A stretch of DNA of 64,000 bases from Cupriavidus lacunae (GTDB taxonomy: Bacteria; Pseudomonadota; Gammaproteobacteria; Burkholderiales; Burkholderiaceae). The DNA is taken from contig NZ_QKWJ01000002.1 of NCBI RefSeq assembly GCF_003353055.1, forward strand, positions 1-64,000, read 5' to 3'. The notes under the pieces were generated by a model. That model was given only the letters and a program-made list of their open reading frames with translations, ran no database searches and had not been told where the DNA came from. Shown in pieces: positions 38,946-48,268 of this stretch. The stretch's first letter is position 1. Each line of letters starts with the position of its first letter. The position numbers and the translations under genes are program-made.

Positions 38946-39803
38946 ATGAGAATGACCATGGAAGCAGACATCGCTTTTGCCGCGCAGGACGAGGCCTTTG
39001 AAATTCAGGCCAGGACCAAGGCACAGCGCCGCTACTGGCTGATTGTCAGCCTGCGCGTGCTGCTGCTGGTGATTGTGCTGGGCGGCTGGGAACTGGCCGG
39101 AAGGCTGCACTGGATCGATCCCTTCTTCTTCTCCATGCCGTCGCTGATCGCCGAGCAGATCTACGACTGGTTCGTCAATGGCACGTCACAAGGCCCGCTG
39201 CTGGCCCAGGTGGCGGTCACGCTTGAAGAGACCGGGCTGGGCTTCCTGATCGGCTCGATTGCCGGCGTGCTGTGCGGCATCGTGCTGGGGCGCAACAAGT
39301 TGCTCGCCGACGTCTTCAGCATCTACATCCAGATTGCCAATTCGATCCCCCGCGTGGTGCTGGGCTCGATCTTTGTGATCGCGCTTGGCCTGGGGATGGC
39401 GTCGAAGGTAGCGTTGGCGGTGGTGATGGTGTTTTTCGTTGTCTTCGGCAATGCCTTCCAGGGCGTGCGCGAGGCCGACCGCTACCTGATCGCCAATGCG
39501 CAGATCCTCGGGGCGTCAAAACGCCAGCTGACGTTCGCGGTGGTCGTGCCTTCCGCGCTGAGCTGGATCCTGGCCAGCCTGCACGTCAGCTTCGGCTTTG
39601 CACTGGTGGGCGCGGTGGTGGGCGAGTTCCTTGGCTCCAAGCAGGGCATCGGCCTGCTGATTGCTACGGCACAGGGTGCATTCAACGCCAGCGGCGTGTT
39701 CGCGGCGATGATCGTGCTGGCGGTGGTGGCGCTGGCGGCGGACTATCTCCTGACGCGGCTGGAGAACCGGCTGCTCAAGTGGAAGCCGAGCAGTTTGGGG
39801 TGA
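38946..39803 (+). CDS. ABC transporter permease (SsuC/TauC type)
   Basis: The 285-residue protein has about six membrane segments, starting with YWLIVSLRVLLLVIVLGGWE. The coupling region EADRYLIANAQILGASKRQL (EAA-type loop with the conserved Gly) lies in the C-terminal half, followed by the final segments VFAAMIVLAVVALAADYLLT. ATG 38946 starts MRMTMEADIAF; ATG 38952 or 38958 are alternatives. It is the last gene of this importer operon. The start region has only a weak ribosome-binding site. Confidence 0.9.
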   Translation: MRMTMEADIAFAAQDEAFEIQARTKAQRRYWLIVSLRVLLLVIVLGGWELAGRLHWIDPFFFSMPSLIAEQIYDWFVNGTSQGPLLAQVAVTLEETGLGFLIGSIAGVLCGIVLGRNKLLADVFSIYIQIANSIPRVVLGSIFVIALGLGMASKVALAVVMVFFVVFGNAFQGVREADRYLIANAQILGASKRQLTFAVVVPSALSWILASLHVSFGFALVGAVVGEFLGSKQGIGLLIATAQGAFNASGVFAAMIVLAVVALAADYLLTRLENRLLKWKPSSLG

Positions 39804-39857
39804 TGCCTGCGGCGGGCTGGTTGTAGCGGGGCTATCGGTCTATCGCCGGTTACGGAT

Positions 39858-39904
39858 TCTCCTTCGTCTCCTTCGTCTCCTTCGTCTCCTTTGTCTCCTT
39901 TGTC
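39858..39904. repeat. short tandem repeat, 9-bp unit
   Basis: About five copies of CTCCTTCGT, the last two changed to CTCCTTTGT, follow each other shortly after the permease gene. No protein is encoded. The repeat lies just outside the large palindrome. Confidence 0.8.
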
Positions 39905-39980
39905 CCACGTCTGTCTGGTTGCAGCGTGGGGTTTTTCTTTGGTTCGGGGGGGATTGGTTTTTCTTCTCGTTGGGTTGGGT

Positions 39981-40712
39981 ATGTAGGTCGGGTTCGATGT
40001 TGTCGTAGGTTTGACCGTCTGGTTCCGCCCTGCTGGGCGGGTCACTTTTTGTCCGAGCGACAAAAAGTAACCAAAAAGCGCGTCGCCTCAGGCGGCTGGC
40101 CATCCATTCCACGGCGATGGTGGTTCGAGCGGTGGTGATTTCCGTTCGATGTGGTCGGTGGTTCGGGCCTGCTACGCACCCTGTCTGTGCCCACATCGAC
40201 GGACTATTGGACGAACCCGACTTTAGGCCGTTGGCAGCCTGCTAAGTACCGCGTCGGTGGGACGCCTTCGGCTGCGCTTCGCGCCGGCCCTAACGTGGCA
40301 GGCGGACGACCACGTCCCGATTTGCGCTTTTGGCCCGGCAATACGACAGCCCCGTGCGAGCGCAGCGACGCACTCCGTGCCAGTGCCTTCGACCTACGAT
40401 ACTGAGTGCGCGCAGCGCAGCCGAAGGCGTCCTACCGATGACCTGGTTAGCAGGCTGCCAATAGCCTAAAGTCGGGTTCGTCCAATAGTCCGTCGACGTA
40501 GGCACCTTACAGGGTGCGTAGCAGGCTCGAACCACCGACCACATCGAACGGAAATCACCACCGCCCGAACCACCCACACCGCGGAATGGATGGCCAGCCG
40601 CCAGAGGCGACGCGTTTTTTGGTTACTTTTTGTCGCTCGGACAAAAAGTGACCCGCCCAGCAGGGCGGAACCAGGCGGTTAATCCTACGACAACAGGAAA
40701 CCCGACCTACAT
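39981..40712. repeat. large imperfect palindrome with arms of about 300 bp
   Basis: The left arm (39981-40284) and right arm (40408-40712) are inverted copies of each other with scattered differences, around a 123-bp centre. Shared landmarks are ATGTAGGTCGGG, the stem GCCCTGCTGGGC, a perfect hairpin ACTTTTTGTC-CGAGC-GACAAAAAGT (40044-40068; inverted copy 40625-40649), and GACGCCTTCGGCTGCGCT. The hairpin could end transcription from both sides. The whole non-coding stretch 39804-40875 holds this, the tandem repeat, and no convincing gene. It looks like a repeat family inserted as two inverted copies, or one palindromic element. Confidence 0.85.
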
Positions 40713-40875
40713 CCGCAAGCCAACGAGCAGGAAGCCCCGCCGGCCACGCCGGCAAAACAGCCACACCCGCCAAGCCCCCCCAATATCCAGCGAAGAACAA
40801 AAAAACCCGGCTCGTGGCCGGGAACAAGGAAAGACCTGAGCATGAGGCGGCGCGCAGCGCCGCCATCCCGATAAA

Positions 40876-41997
40876 TCAGAAGCGCGTACGCATACCCACC
40901 GCGAACTCGCTCTGGTGCGAGAAGCCGTTGGACTGCGCCGCGTGATAGCCCTTCTGCAGGAACATGTAGTCCGCTGCCAGATAGACTTCGGTGCGCTTGG
41001 AGAAGTGGTAGAAGATCGAACCGTAGATGGTGTTCTTGCGGCCGCTGTCGGTGACGGTCGATGCCGTCGTGTCAGAGAAGGCGTTCAGGGTGAAGCCGCC
41101 GGCATTCAGCGCGGCATTGCCTGCCTTCATCATCTGGTAGCCCAGCTCGTAGTCAAACGCGCCAGCCGGTGCCACCTTGAACGATACCGTGTAGGCGTCG
41201 TCGCGGCGCATGCCCAGTGCCCCCTGGTCGGCGGTGTAGTGGAAGTAGCCGGCATTGGCGCGCACGATGCCCCAGACGTAGTTGCCGCCGACAGAATAGG
41301 AACGGTGCCAGTGATCGCCGAGCTTGGCCTGGGTGTAGAAGCCGGAAGCGTGGAAGTTGGTGCCGTTGTAGCCGAGCGTCACGCTTTCCGTGGTGCCCCG
41401 CGACGGATTGCCCGGTACTTCGCCGAACTGGTAAGCCGCGCCGGCGGTCAGGCCGTTGCTGAAGATTTTTTTCCACACCACGCCGTTGTTCATGCGCGTG
41501 CCGGTTGCGCTGCCCGCGTAGAAGACCAGCTGCTTGAAATTGTTGTTGTTGGTATAGCCGCCTTCTTCGGTGCTGATCACGGCTGGGCCATACGGGTCGG
41601 CGTAGATGCCGGACGCGATCGGGTCGCGCGCCAGCGCATCCTGGCGGCCGAAGGTCAGCTTGCCGAAGGTCTCGTTTTGCACGCCGACCCAGGCATCACG
41701 GTTGAACAGCACGCCCGGGGTGTCCATGGCGCCGTCAAAGCTTGTGAATTCACTTTCCAGCTTGAAGATGGCCTTGGTGCCGCCACCCAGGTCTTCGGAG
41801 CCAGTCAGGCCCCAGCGGTTGCCGCTGAACCATGCGGGCTGGTGGAAGCCGGTCAGGCGGTGGCCCTGGGCGTCGGCATTGCTGATGGTGCTCAGCGTGG
41901 TGTCGATCAGGCCATACAGCGTGACCGACTGGGCGTGGGCCTGGCCGCTGCAGATGGCGCCGGCAGCAAGCGCGAGCGCGGTGAATTTGGTCTTCAA
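40876..41997 (-). CDS. general porin (trimeric beta-barrel)
   Basis: The start is TTG at 41997 behind GAGGAGAG, giving 373 residues with signal peptide MKTKFTALALAAGAICSGQA cleaved near AHAQ. The sequence is built of alternating beta strands, from SVTLYGLIDTTLSTISNADA through KLTFGRQDALARDPIA, and ends in aromatic Phe (FAVGMRTRF), as required for outer-membrane insertion. It belongs to the OmpC-like porin family of betaproteobacteria. The substrate is not predictable. The 353 bases upstream hold its promoter region. Confidence 0.93.
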   Translation of the reverse strand: MKTKFTALALAAGAICSGQAHAQSVTLYGLIDTTLSTISNADAQGHRLTGFHQPAWFSGNRWGLTGSEDLGGGTKAIFKLESEFTSFDGAMDTPGVLFNRDAWVGVQNETFGKLTFGRQDALARDPIASGIYADPYGPAVISTEEGGYTNNNNFKQLVFYAGSATGTRMNNGVVWKKIFSNGLTAGAAYQFGEVPGNPSRGTTESVTLGYNGTNFHASGFYTQAKLGDHWHRSYSVGGNYVWGIVRANAGYFHYTADQGALGMRRDDAYTVSFKVAPAGAFDYELGYQMMKAGNAALNAGGFTLNAFSDTTASTVTDSGRKNTIYGSIFYHFSKRTEVYLAADYMFLQKGYHAAQSNGFSHQSEFAVGMRTRF

Positions 41998-42310
41998 GTG
42001 ACTCTCCTCAGGGGCATGAATTCGTTCTGGTTGGCTCTTTGTTGCCGGCTGGTCCTGGACGGAATCGCCCCGGGGCCGGACAGACCAGCGAATCGTAGGC
42101 CGGTGAAGCCTTCATCCAGCTTTCCTGCTGTGGCGGATCTGACTCAGGGGAAATACCGAGACGGGCGAGGCAATCGGCCCTGGGGAGAGTGTCCGGAGAC
42201 CGCTACTGTGTCCGGGGACGAAACTGCGGATGAATCGGGAGCCCGGAGGCGAGGTGTGAAAGCACTCGGGGCGAAGACCGGCGGTTGTCCGCACGCCATG
42301 CCAGGCTGAG

Positions 42311-42338
42311 GCTCCTCGCCGCCGGCGGCGGGAGGAGC
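42311..42338 (-). terminator. hairpin downstream of the YjfB gene
   Basis: GCTCCTC (42311-42317) pairs with GAGGAGC (42332-42338), with CCGCC/GGCGG inside. It lies 13 bases past the YjfB stop and may end that transcript. There is no T run on that strand. The remainder of the 41998-42350 gap shows no gene; it contains the porin promoter region, in which I see no strong consensus boxes. Confidence 0.45.
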
Positions 42339-42350
42339 AGCCCCGGGGTA

Positions 42351-42533
42351 TCAGACCTTGATGTCGAGGTTCTGGCCGAGATGGGGCGGATTGCTGGCGG
42401 CGCTGACCTGCGGCATCGCCTGCAGCAGGGAAGCAACGCCCTGCGCCTGCATGTCCAGCGACTTGCGCAACATCAGCAGCGACACCGGGTCGGTCCCCGG
42501 GTTGCCTGCTGCGCCGATACTAGAAATTTCCAT
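42351..42533 (-). CDS. YjfB-family small protein
   Basis: The 60-residue sequence MEISSIGAAGNPGTDPVSLL, then MLRKSLDMQAQGVASLLQAM and a C-terminal PPHLGQNLDIKV fits the YjfB family (putative motility protein), whose hallmark is a helix around K-x-L-D-x-Q followed by PxLG-x-x-x-D-V at the end. The family is often found in flagellated bacteria, but its function is unknown. No flagellar genes are near. Confidence 0.8.
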   Translation of the reverse strand: MEISSIGAAGNPGTDPVSLLMLRKSLDMQAQGVASLLQAMPQVSAASNPPHLGQNLDIKV

Positions 42534-42691
42534 GGAGGGTTTTCCTGGTCAAGGTTGAGAAGAGGTCATGGCAGCAAGGCCGCGACGAAAGCCTGCTGCG
42601 CGGACCTTCCTGCATCATCCATGTCGGCGGGAATCCGGGAATCTTGAGCCGCTGCCGGAAAGGGCGCGGCTGATTTTCAACCGCTTCAAAG

Positions 42692-42722
42692 CAAACGCCC
42701 CATGCTTGGCATGGGGCGTTTG
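42692..42722. terminator. bidirectional-looking terminator hairpin
   Basis: CAAACGCCCCATGC (42692-42705) pairs perfectly over 14 bases with GCATGGGGCGTTTG (42709-42722) across a three-base loop. It is 35 bases past the stop of the minus-strand gene at 42757. The T run is short, so efficiency is uncertain. Confidence 0.75.
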
Positions 42723-42756
42723 TCATTGGCTGAGCGCGTTCAGCAGCGCGTCCGCT

Positions 42757-43119
42757 TCAATTGCCGTAGTACGCCTGCTGCGGGTAATAGCCGGTAGGCT
42801 GCGGGCCGCAAGGCACGTAGGCGCGGTCGTAGTCGCGATAGCAATAGCCCGGAGGCGCTGCGGGCGGGGCGTACGAGACCGGTGCCGGGGCGTACGCGAC
42901 GGGTGCCGGGGCATACGCGACAGGTGCCGGGGCGTAGGCGACCGGCGCCGAGGCCAGGGCCGCGCCGACAGCCAGTCCGACCAGGGCGCCGACAGCCAGC
43001 ATCGCTCCGGCATTCGAGCCGCCGCGGTGGTAATCGCGGTCGCGCGCCGACGCCGGGCCGGCAGCCGTCAGCGCCGCGCACAGGGCAACCGCTGAGACGA
43101 TTCGGGTGGTGGGGCGCAT
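42757..43119 (-). CDS. small exported glycine-zipper protein with AYAPAPV repeats
   Basis: ATG at 43119 behind AAGGAG gives 120 residues. The signal peptide MRPTTRIVSAVALCAALTAA ends near ASARD. A Gly/Ala zipper (GAMLAVGALVGLAVGAALAS) is followed by tandem APVAYAP units encoded by nearly identical 21-bp repeats around 42880-42945, then a Tyr/Pro/Cys end (YCYRDYDRAYVPCGPQPTGY). Small proteins of this design are common in betaproteobacterial envelopes, without known function. The copy number of the repeat may vary between strains. Confidence 0.8.
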   Translation of the reverse strand: MRPTTRIVSAVALCAALTAAGPASARDRDYHRGGSNAGAMLAVGALVGLAVGAALASAPVAYAPAPVAYAPAPVAYAPAPVSYAPPAAPPGYCYRDYDRAYVPCGPQPTGYYPQQAYYGN

Positions 43120-43204
43120 ATCGGACTCCTTCTGATGCAGCTTGTGTATATCCACTATGGACGCAAACTGCCCCTTCAGGTGTTTCGTGGCGGCCACCGA
43201 CTTG

Positions 43205-44338
43205 TTAGGGTTGTAACGGCTGCTTTAAGCCGGCGGCCAGCGCGCCAAGTCCGCCCAGGCTGTCGGCCAGTTCGGCTTCCAGCGTGGCAAAGAGTTCACC
43301 GGCAGGCAGCGCGCGGGCCAGCGGCACGGCCTGGCCTGCCCATTGCGCGGCGAATTCAGCGCTGCCCCTGGCCTTGGCGGCGGCATGCAGGGCCTTGCCG
43401 GCATCGTAGGCGATCGGATAGTCCGGCGCGGCCGGCGCGCCGGGCGCAGCGCCCAGCTCGGTGAAGCGGTTCACAAAGCCGCGCGCATTGCGGCCGGAGA
43501 TCGCCTCCGTGAATGTGGTGGGGCGCATTTGCGCCTGCGCCAACGCATCGCGAAACGGGCCGTCCGCGCTGGTCTCGGGGCAGGCGATGAAGGCGGTGCC
43601 TAGCTGTGCAGCTTGCGCGCCCAGCGCCAGGGCGGCGGCGATACCGGCGCCATCCATGATGCCGCCGGCCGCGATCACAGGCAGCGCAGTCTTGCTGGCC
43701 AGCACGCGCACCAGCGCGAGGGTGCCAAGCCCTTCATCGAAGGCTTGCGGATCGAATACGCCACGGTGGCCGCCGGCCTCGATGCCCTGCGCGACGATGG
43801 CGTCGATGCCCGCGGCCTCGATCGCACGGGCCTCGTCCAGCGAGGTGGCAGTCGCCAGCAGCACGATGCCGGCGTCCTTCAGCGCGCGGATCTTGCCCGC
43901 GTCGGGCAGGCCGAAATGGAAGCTGACCACGGCCGGGCGCTCCTCCAGCAGCATCTGGTGCATGGCGTCATCGGCGACGTAGCTGCGGTAGATCTCGCGC
44001 AGCGTCGCGGGTGGCGTGGCGCCGAACTCGGCAAAGCGGGGAGCAAGATAGTCCAGCCAGGCCTGCTCGCGCGCTGCGTCGGATACCGCCGGGGCGTGGC
44101 AGAACAAGTTGATGTTGAACGGGCCGCTGGTCAGCGCGCGGGTTTCGCGGATGGCTTTGCGGGCGCCTTCGGCATCCATCGCCCCGACGCCGAGCGAGCC
44201 CAGCCCGCCGGCATTGGTCACCGCGGCGGCCAGCGCGGGCGTGCTGACGCCGGCCATGGGCGCCTGGATGATGGCCGCGCGGATGCCGAGCTTGCGCAGC
44301 AGCGCAGCGCGGTCAGTGGATGGGATCGAGGTGTTCAT
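43205..44338 (-). CDS. nitronate monooxygenase-family flavoprotein
   Basis: The 377-residue protein has the TIM-barrel FMN motifs of nitronate monooxygenases: [20 protein letters not shown] at the N-terminus, [37 protein letters not shown] with the catalytic His region, and [20 protein letters not shown] with GTAFIACPE. The enzyme should oxidise propionate-3-nitronate or similar nitronates. No regulator or partner is adjacent, and the neighbours are unrelated. ATG 44338 has AGGAG about 6 bases before it. Confidence 0.9.
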   Translation of the reverse strand: MNTSIPSTDRAALLRKLGIRAAIIQAPMAGVSTPALAAAVTNAGGLGSLGVGAMDAEGARKAIRETRALTSGPFNINLFCHAPAVSDAAREQAWLDYLAPRFAEFGATPPATLREIYRSYVADDAMHQMLLEERPAVVSFHFGLPDAGKIRALKDAGIVLLATATSLDEARAIEAAGIDAIVAQGIEAGGHRGVFDPQAFDEGLGTLALVRVLASKTALPVIAAGGIMDGAGIAAALALGAQAAQLGTAFIACPETSADGPFRDALAQAQMRPTTFTEAISGRNARGFVNRFTELGAAPGAPAAPDYPIAYDAGKALHAAAKARGSAEFAAQWAGQAVPLARALPAGELFATLEAELADSLGGLGALAAGLKQPLQP

Positions 44339-44529
44339 TCTGGCGCTCCTGGGTTGGGGCCCCAGGCGGGGCGATCAAGGGAATGGATGCGGCGAGGCGC
44401 GCTCAGCCGTCGGGCAGTCTTACTGCCGGCATCGTGAAAGTCAAGGGTGCGGCGGTGATGCCTCCACCGGAGCGCGGTGCAGGCATCGCGCAGAACCGCG
44501 ACACGGAACCCCACGACAGCCGTGACCCG

Positions 44530-47007
44530 TCAGCCAGCCGCCAGCGCGCGCTCCGGCTCTTGGCCGAACGGCGGCATGTTCTCCAGTCGCAGCGATTGCG
44601 GCACCGACAGCGAGATGCCCGCGGCGCGCAGCCGCCTGAGGATCTCGAACAGCAGGTCGCTGCGCGTGGTGGCGGCGATGCGCGGGCTGCCGACATAGCC
44701 GGTCACCGACAGCGTGATGCCGTTGGGCGCGAGCTGGCTGAACATGACCGAAGGCGCGGGCACGTCGAGGATGCTCTCGTTCTCGCGGTAGACGTCAAGC
44801 AGCAGGTCGCGCAGCTGTTCGGGGTCGGTGTTCAGCGGGAAGGTGAGTTGCAGTGACGCCACCCCCTGGGTGCTGTTGCTCATGGTCACGTTGCGCAGGT
44901 TCTGCGAGATCAGCTGCGAGTTGGGCACGATCACGGTGGAACGGTCGCCCAGCTGGATCTCGGTGGCGCGCACGTTGATGCGGCGGATATCGCCCTCCAC
45001 GCCGGCGATGCTGACCATGTCGCCCACCTTGACCGGCCGCTCGGTCAGCAAGATCAGCCCGGAGACGAAGTTCTTCACGATCTCCTGCAGGCCGAAGCCG
45101 ATGCCCACCGACAGCGCGCTGACGATCCACGCCAGGTTGTCCCAGCGCACGCCCAGCAGCGACAGCGTCAGCAGCACCAGCAGCACGTAGCCGACATTGC
45201 TGAACAGCGTGATCAGCGAGGCGCGCAGCCCTGGCTCCACGCACAGCTTGGGCAGCAGCTCCCCGTCCAGCCAGCGCCGCACCGTGCGCAGCAGCCAGAT
45301 GCCCACGCCCAGCGCGATCAGCGCATTCAGGATGCGATCGGGCATGATGTTCAGGCTGCGCAGCTTTTCGCCGCCGAGCACGGTCACCAGGCTGCTGATC
45401 AGGTCCGCCGGGGTGGTGCCGAAGCCGCCGGTCAGCAGTGCCAGCACGGCCAGCAACAACAGCAGGCTGGCGCCGATGCCCGACAGGATGGTGGCGGCCT
45501 GCTCCAGGCGCGAATCGTCGACGCCGAACAGCTGCTTGATCACTTGCCCGCTGGCGTGCTGGGTCGAGAGCACGCTTTCGAAAACGTCGCGCGTCACCTG
45601 GGTCAGCAGATACAGGCTGCACAGCACGATGTCGAACCAGACCAGCTCATAGGTCAGGAAGCGCGCAAAGCTGATATAGCCGGCCAGCAGCGCCACCAGC
45701 GATACGATCACGATCAGGCTCACGCCGGCGTGGATCATGCCGGCCAGCGTGGCGCGCGCCTCCGGCCGTTCGCCCGCGGCGGCCAGCACGCTGCGCACGC
45801 GGTTGGCGCGCAGCAGCGCGGCGCCGATGGTCAGCACCACCACCAGCGAGACCAGCCCGCGCCCCAGCAGCGTGACCTGCACGCTGGTATCGGCAATGCG
45901 GTTCAGTTGTTCCAGCGTGCCGGCCAGCAGCAACAGGCCGGCCAGCACCGCTGGGAACGGCTTCATCGCCAGCGCCACCGGGTCGGCCAGCGCCGGCAGG
46001 CGCCACGAGGGATGGCGGGTGCACAGCAGTGCGCGCCCAAGGCCCGCGATCAGGGCGCTGGTCAGGGTCAGCTTGAGCAGCTGGCCATACAGCGTCATCA
46101 GGTCGGGCGGCAGTTCATAGTTGCGCGTGAAGGCGTTGTAGACGATCTGCACCGCCAGCCCCGTGGTGGCCACGGTGGCGACCGTGGTGGCCAGCGCCAG
46201 CGCGCTGCGCCGCAGGCGGGTCTCGGGCAGCGTGTTCAGGCAGAACCAGGCCAGCGCCCGCTCGGCCAGGCGCTTGCCCAGCAGCCAGACCCCGAGCGCG
46301 AGCAGCAGCAGGGCGATGGTGGCGGCGCGCTGCGACGGCTGCCAGGCCAGTTGCACCATCGGCACGACCTGGTCGAGGAAGGTGTCCATGCGCGCCCGGT
46401 CCTCCGGGGTCGGGCTGACCATCGGCTTCCAGAACTGCGGGTTCAGGATGCTGTCCGAGCGCAGCGCCAGCTGGTCCTTCATCTGGCTGCGTTGCAGCCG
46501 CCCGAGCTGGTCGCTCAGGTTGGCGATGTTCTCCTTGCTCTCGGCGGCCTGCTTGATCTGCGCATCGAGCTGCGTGCGGCGCGCATTCAGCTCGGCGCGT
46601 TGCCGCACCACCGCCGGGGCTTCCCTGGTGGTGCCATCCGCCGGCGGCGGCCCCAGCACATCGAGCTGCGCCTGCAGCTGCGCACGTTGCGGCGTCAGCG
46701 CCGAGGACAGGTTGCCGACGTCGGTATCGAGCTTGTGCAGGGTGTGGTCGAGTTCGTCCAGCCTGGTGCTGCCGTCGGGGTCCGAGGCTTGCTGCTTGAT
46801 GCGGTCCTGCTCGGTCTGCAGGCGCTTGAGTTCTGCGGCGGCCTCGGCATGCGTGATGGCAGGCGCCTGGGGCGTCGTCTGCTGGGCCTCCGTGGCGGAG
46901 GTTGCCTCGGATGCCGGGGCCGCGACAGCGGCCGGCAATGTGGCTGGCATCAGGTGGCATAGCGCAGCGAGCGCCGCGCCCAGCGCCAGCCGGGAAAACT
47001 TGCTCAT
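44530..47007 (-). CDS. large MscS-family mechanosensitive channel (DUF3772 type)
   Basis: ATG at 47007 gives 825 residues. A signal peptide (MSKFSRLALGAALAALCHLM, near AVAAPA) is followed by a periplasmic coiled-coil region (AAAELKRLQTEQDRIKQQAS, QLDAQIKQAAESKENIANLS), many membrane segments, and a C-terminal MscS domain. The pore helix region reads WIVSALSVGIGFGLQEIVKN, and the beta domain has VKVGDMVSIAGVEGDIRRIN. This resembles MscK/YbiO-type long channels that protect against osmotic shock. The periplasmic part points to the DUF3772 group. Confidence 0.88.
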   Translation of the reverse strand: MSKFSRLALGAALAALCHLMPATLPAAVAAPASEATSATEAQQTTPQAPAITHAEAAAELKRLQTEQDRIKQQASDPDGSTRLDELDHTLHKLDTDVGNLSSALTPQRAQLQAQLDVLGPPPADGTTREAPAVVRQRAELNARRTQLDAQIKQAAESKENIANLSDQLGRLQRSQMKDQLALRSDSILNPQFWKPMVSPTPEDRARMDTFLDQVVPMVQLAWQPSQRAATIALLLLALGVWLLGKRLAERALAWFCLNTLPETRLRRSALALATTVATVATTGLAVQIVYNAFTRNYELPPDLMTLYGQLLKLTLTSALIAGLGRALLCTRHPSWRLPALADPVALAMKPFPAVLAGLLLLAGTLEQLNRIADTSVQVTLLGRGLVSLVVVLTIGAALLRANRVRSVLAAAGERPEARATLAGMIHAGVSLIVIVSLVALLAGYISFARFLTYELVWFDIVLCSLYLLTQVTRDVFESVLSTQHASGQVIKQLFGVDDSRLEQAATILSGIGASLLLLLAVLALLTGGFGTTPADLISSLVTVLGGEKLRSLNIMPDRILNALIALGVGIWLLRTVRRWLDGELLPKLCVEPGLRASLITLFSNVGYVLLVLLTLSLLGVRWDNLAWIVSALSVGIGFGLQEIVKNFVSGLILLTERPVKVGDMVSIAGVEGDIRRINVRATEIQLGDRSTVIVPNSQLISQNLRNVTMSNSTQGVASLQLTFPLNTDPEQLRDLLLDVYRENESILDVPAPSVMFSQLAPNGITLSVTGYVGSPRIAATTRSDLLFEILRRLRAAGISLSVPQSLRLENMPPFGQEPERALAAG

Positions 47008-47464
47008 GGCGGAATCTCGTCGGATAGTGACGGCTCGCGGCGGCCCGGCATCGGCAAGCGGAAGCGGGGATCGTGCCGGCACGCAGGGGGCGCGGCTGCG
47101 ATCGGATGCGGGAACGGCCGGGATACCGGCGATGAACATGGGAAGGGATGGCTGCTCGCTGGCGATCCCTTCAGCGAATTGTCCGGTCAGGGCACAACGC
47201 GCCCAGGGCGCATCGGCAAGGCGTGCTGACCGATGGCGGCAGGGCCAGCCGGAGCCGGCCTCGCAGCGATTCGCGAAATTATAGGAAAGCGCATGCGCCA
47301 CGCAGCCGGATGCAGGGGCGGATGCTGCACACGGTGACAAATTGATACGCATCCGTGCGCGGACCTGCCTGGCGTTGCCTTCACTGCCGACACGCTCGCC
47401 GCAATCGCATTAACATCACGGACTTCGGGCCGTGCGCGGCCCATTGTCATCATCAGGAGTCGGC

Positions 47465-48133
47465 ATGGCTGTTCCGTCAGGCACGGAAAAAATCGAACTC
47501 GGCGGCGAGGCCGGGCCCATTGAAATGCTGGTCGACCGGCCCGCCGGCGCGACGCGCGGCGTCGCCGTGGTGGCGCATCCGCATCCGCTGCTGGGCGGCG
47601 CGGCCACGCACAAGGTGCCGCACCAGCTGGCCAAGGCGCTGGTGGCGCGCGGCTACCTGACCGTGCGGCCCAATTTCCGCGGGGTCGAGGGTTCCGCTGG
47701 GGAGCACGACCAGGGCAGCGGCGAGGCGCGGGACATGCTGGCTGTGGTCGCCCACCTGCGCGCGGCGCATCCCGGACTGCCGCTGGCGCTGGCCGGGTTC
47801 TCCTTTGGCGCCTTCGTGATGGCCAATGTGGCCGCCACGCTGGCCGCGCAATCCGTGCCGATCCGGCACCTGGTGCTGGCCGGCACGCCATACGGCACGG
47901 TGAAGGCCCATCGCAGCTATGACACGCCGGCCGTGCCCGCCGATTGCCTGGTGGTCCATGGCGAGCGCGACGAGCGCGCGGAACTGGGTGCATTGTTCGA
48001 CTGGGCGCGGCCGCAGGCGCTGCCGGTCGTCGTGGTGCCTGGCGCGGATCACTTCTTCACCGGCAAGCTGCCGCTGTTGGTGCGCATCGTGGACGGATAC
48101 CTGGATCGTCCCGAGCCCGGCGCGACTGTGTAA
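47465..48133 (+). CDS. alpha/beta hydrolase
   Basis: The 222-residue protein shows the alpha/beta-hydrolase fold with the oxyanion motif AHPHPLLGGA, the nucleophile elbow GFSFG, an acidic GERDE region, and catalytic His in PGADHFFTG. The length and HPHP motif match small intracellular hydrolases of the YtxM/CocE-like type that have no defined substrate. It is divergent from the MscS-like gene across about 460 bases. No operon partner is evident. Confidence 0.85.
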   Translation: MAVPSGTEKIELGGEAGPIEMLVDRPAGATRGVAVVAHPHPLLGGAATHKVPHQLAKALVARGYLTVRPNFRGVEGSAGEHDQGSGEARDMLAVVAHLRAAHPGLPLALAGFSFGAFVMANVAATLAAQSVPIRHLVLAGTPYGTVKAHRSYDTPAVPADCLVVHGERDERAELGALFDWARPQALPVVVVPGADHFFTGKLPLLVRIVDGYLDRPEPGATV

Positions 48134-48268
48134 AAACTTCGATCTTCCCCGCGATTGCGCGGTCAGCGCGCGCTGCCCCGGCAACTCGCCCAGGACTGGA
48201 GCGGGTCCGGCGCGAGGCATGGATGATGCTACCGATACCAGACACAGACCTCAGATCGGAGGCAATCC

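Noticed and set aside
39931..40866. Open frames inside the large palindrome
   Set aside because: The same frames appear in mirror form in both arms, have no ribosome-binding sites, and encode low-complexity Arg/Ser/Trp-rich peptides.
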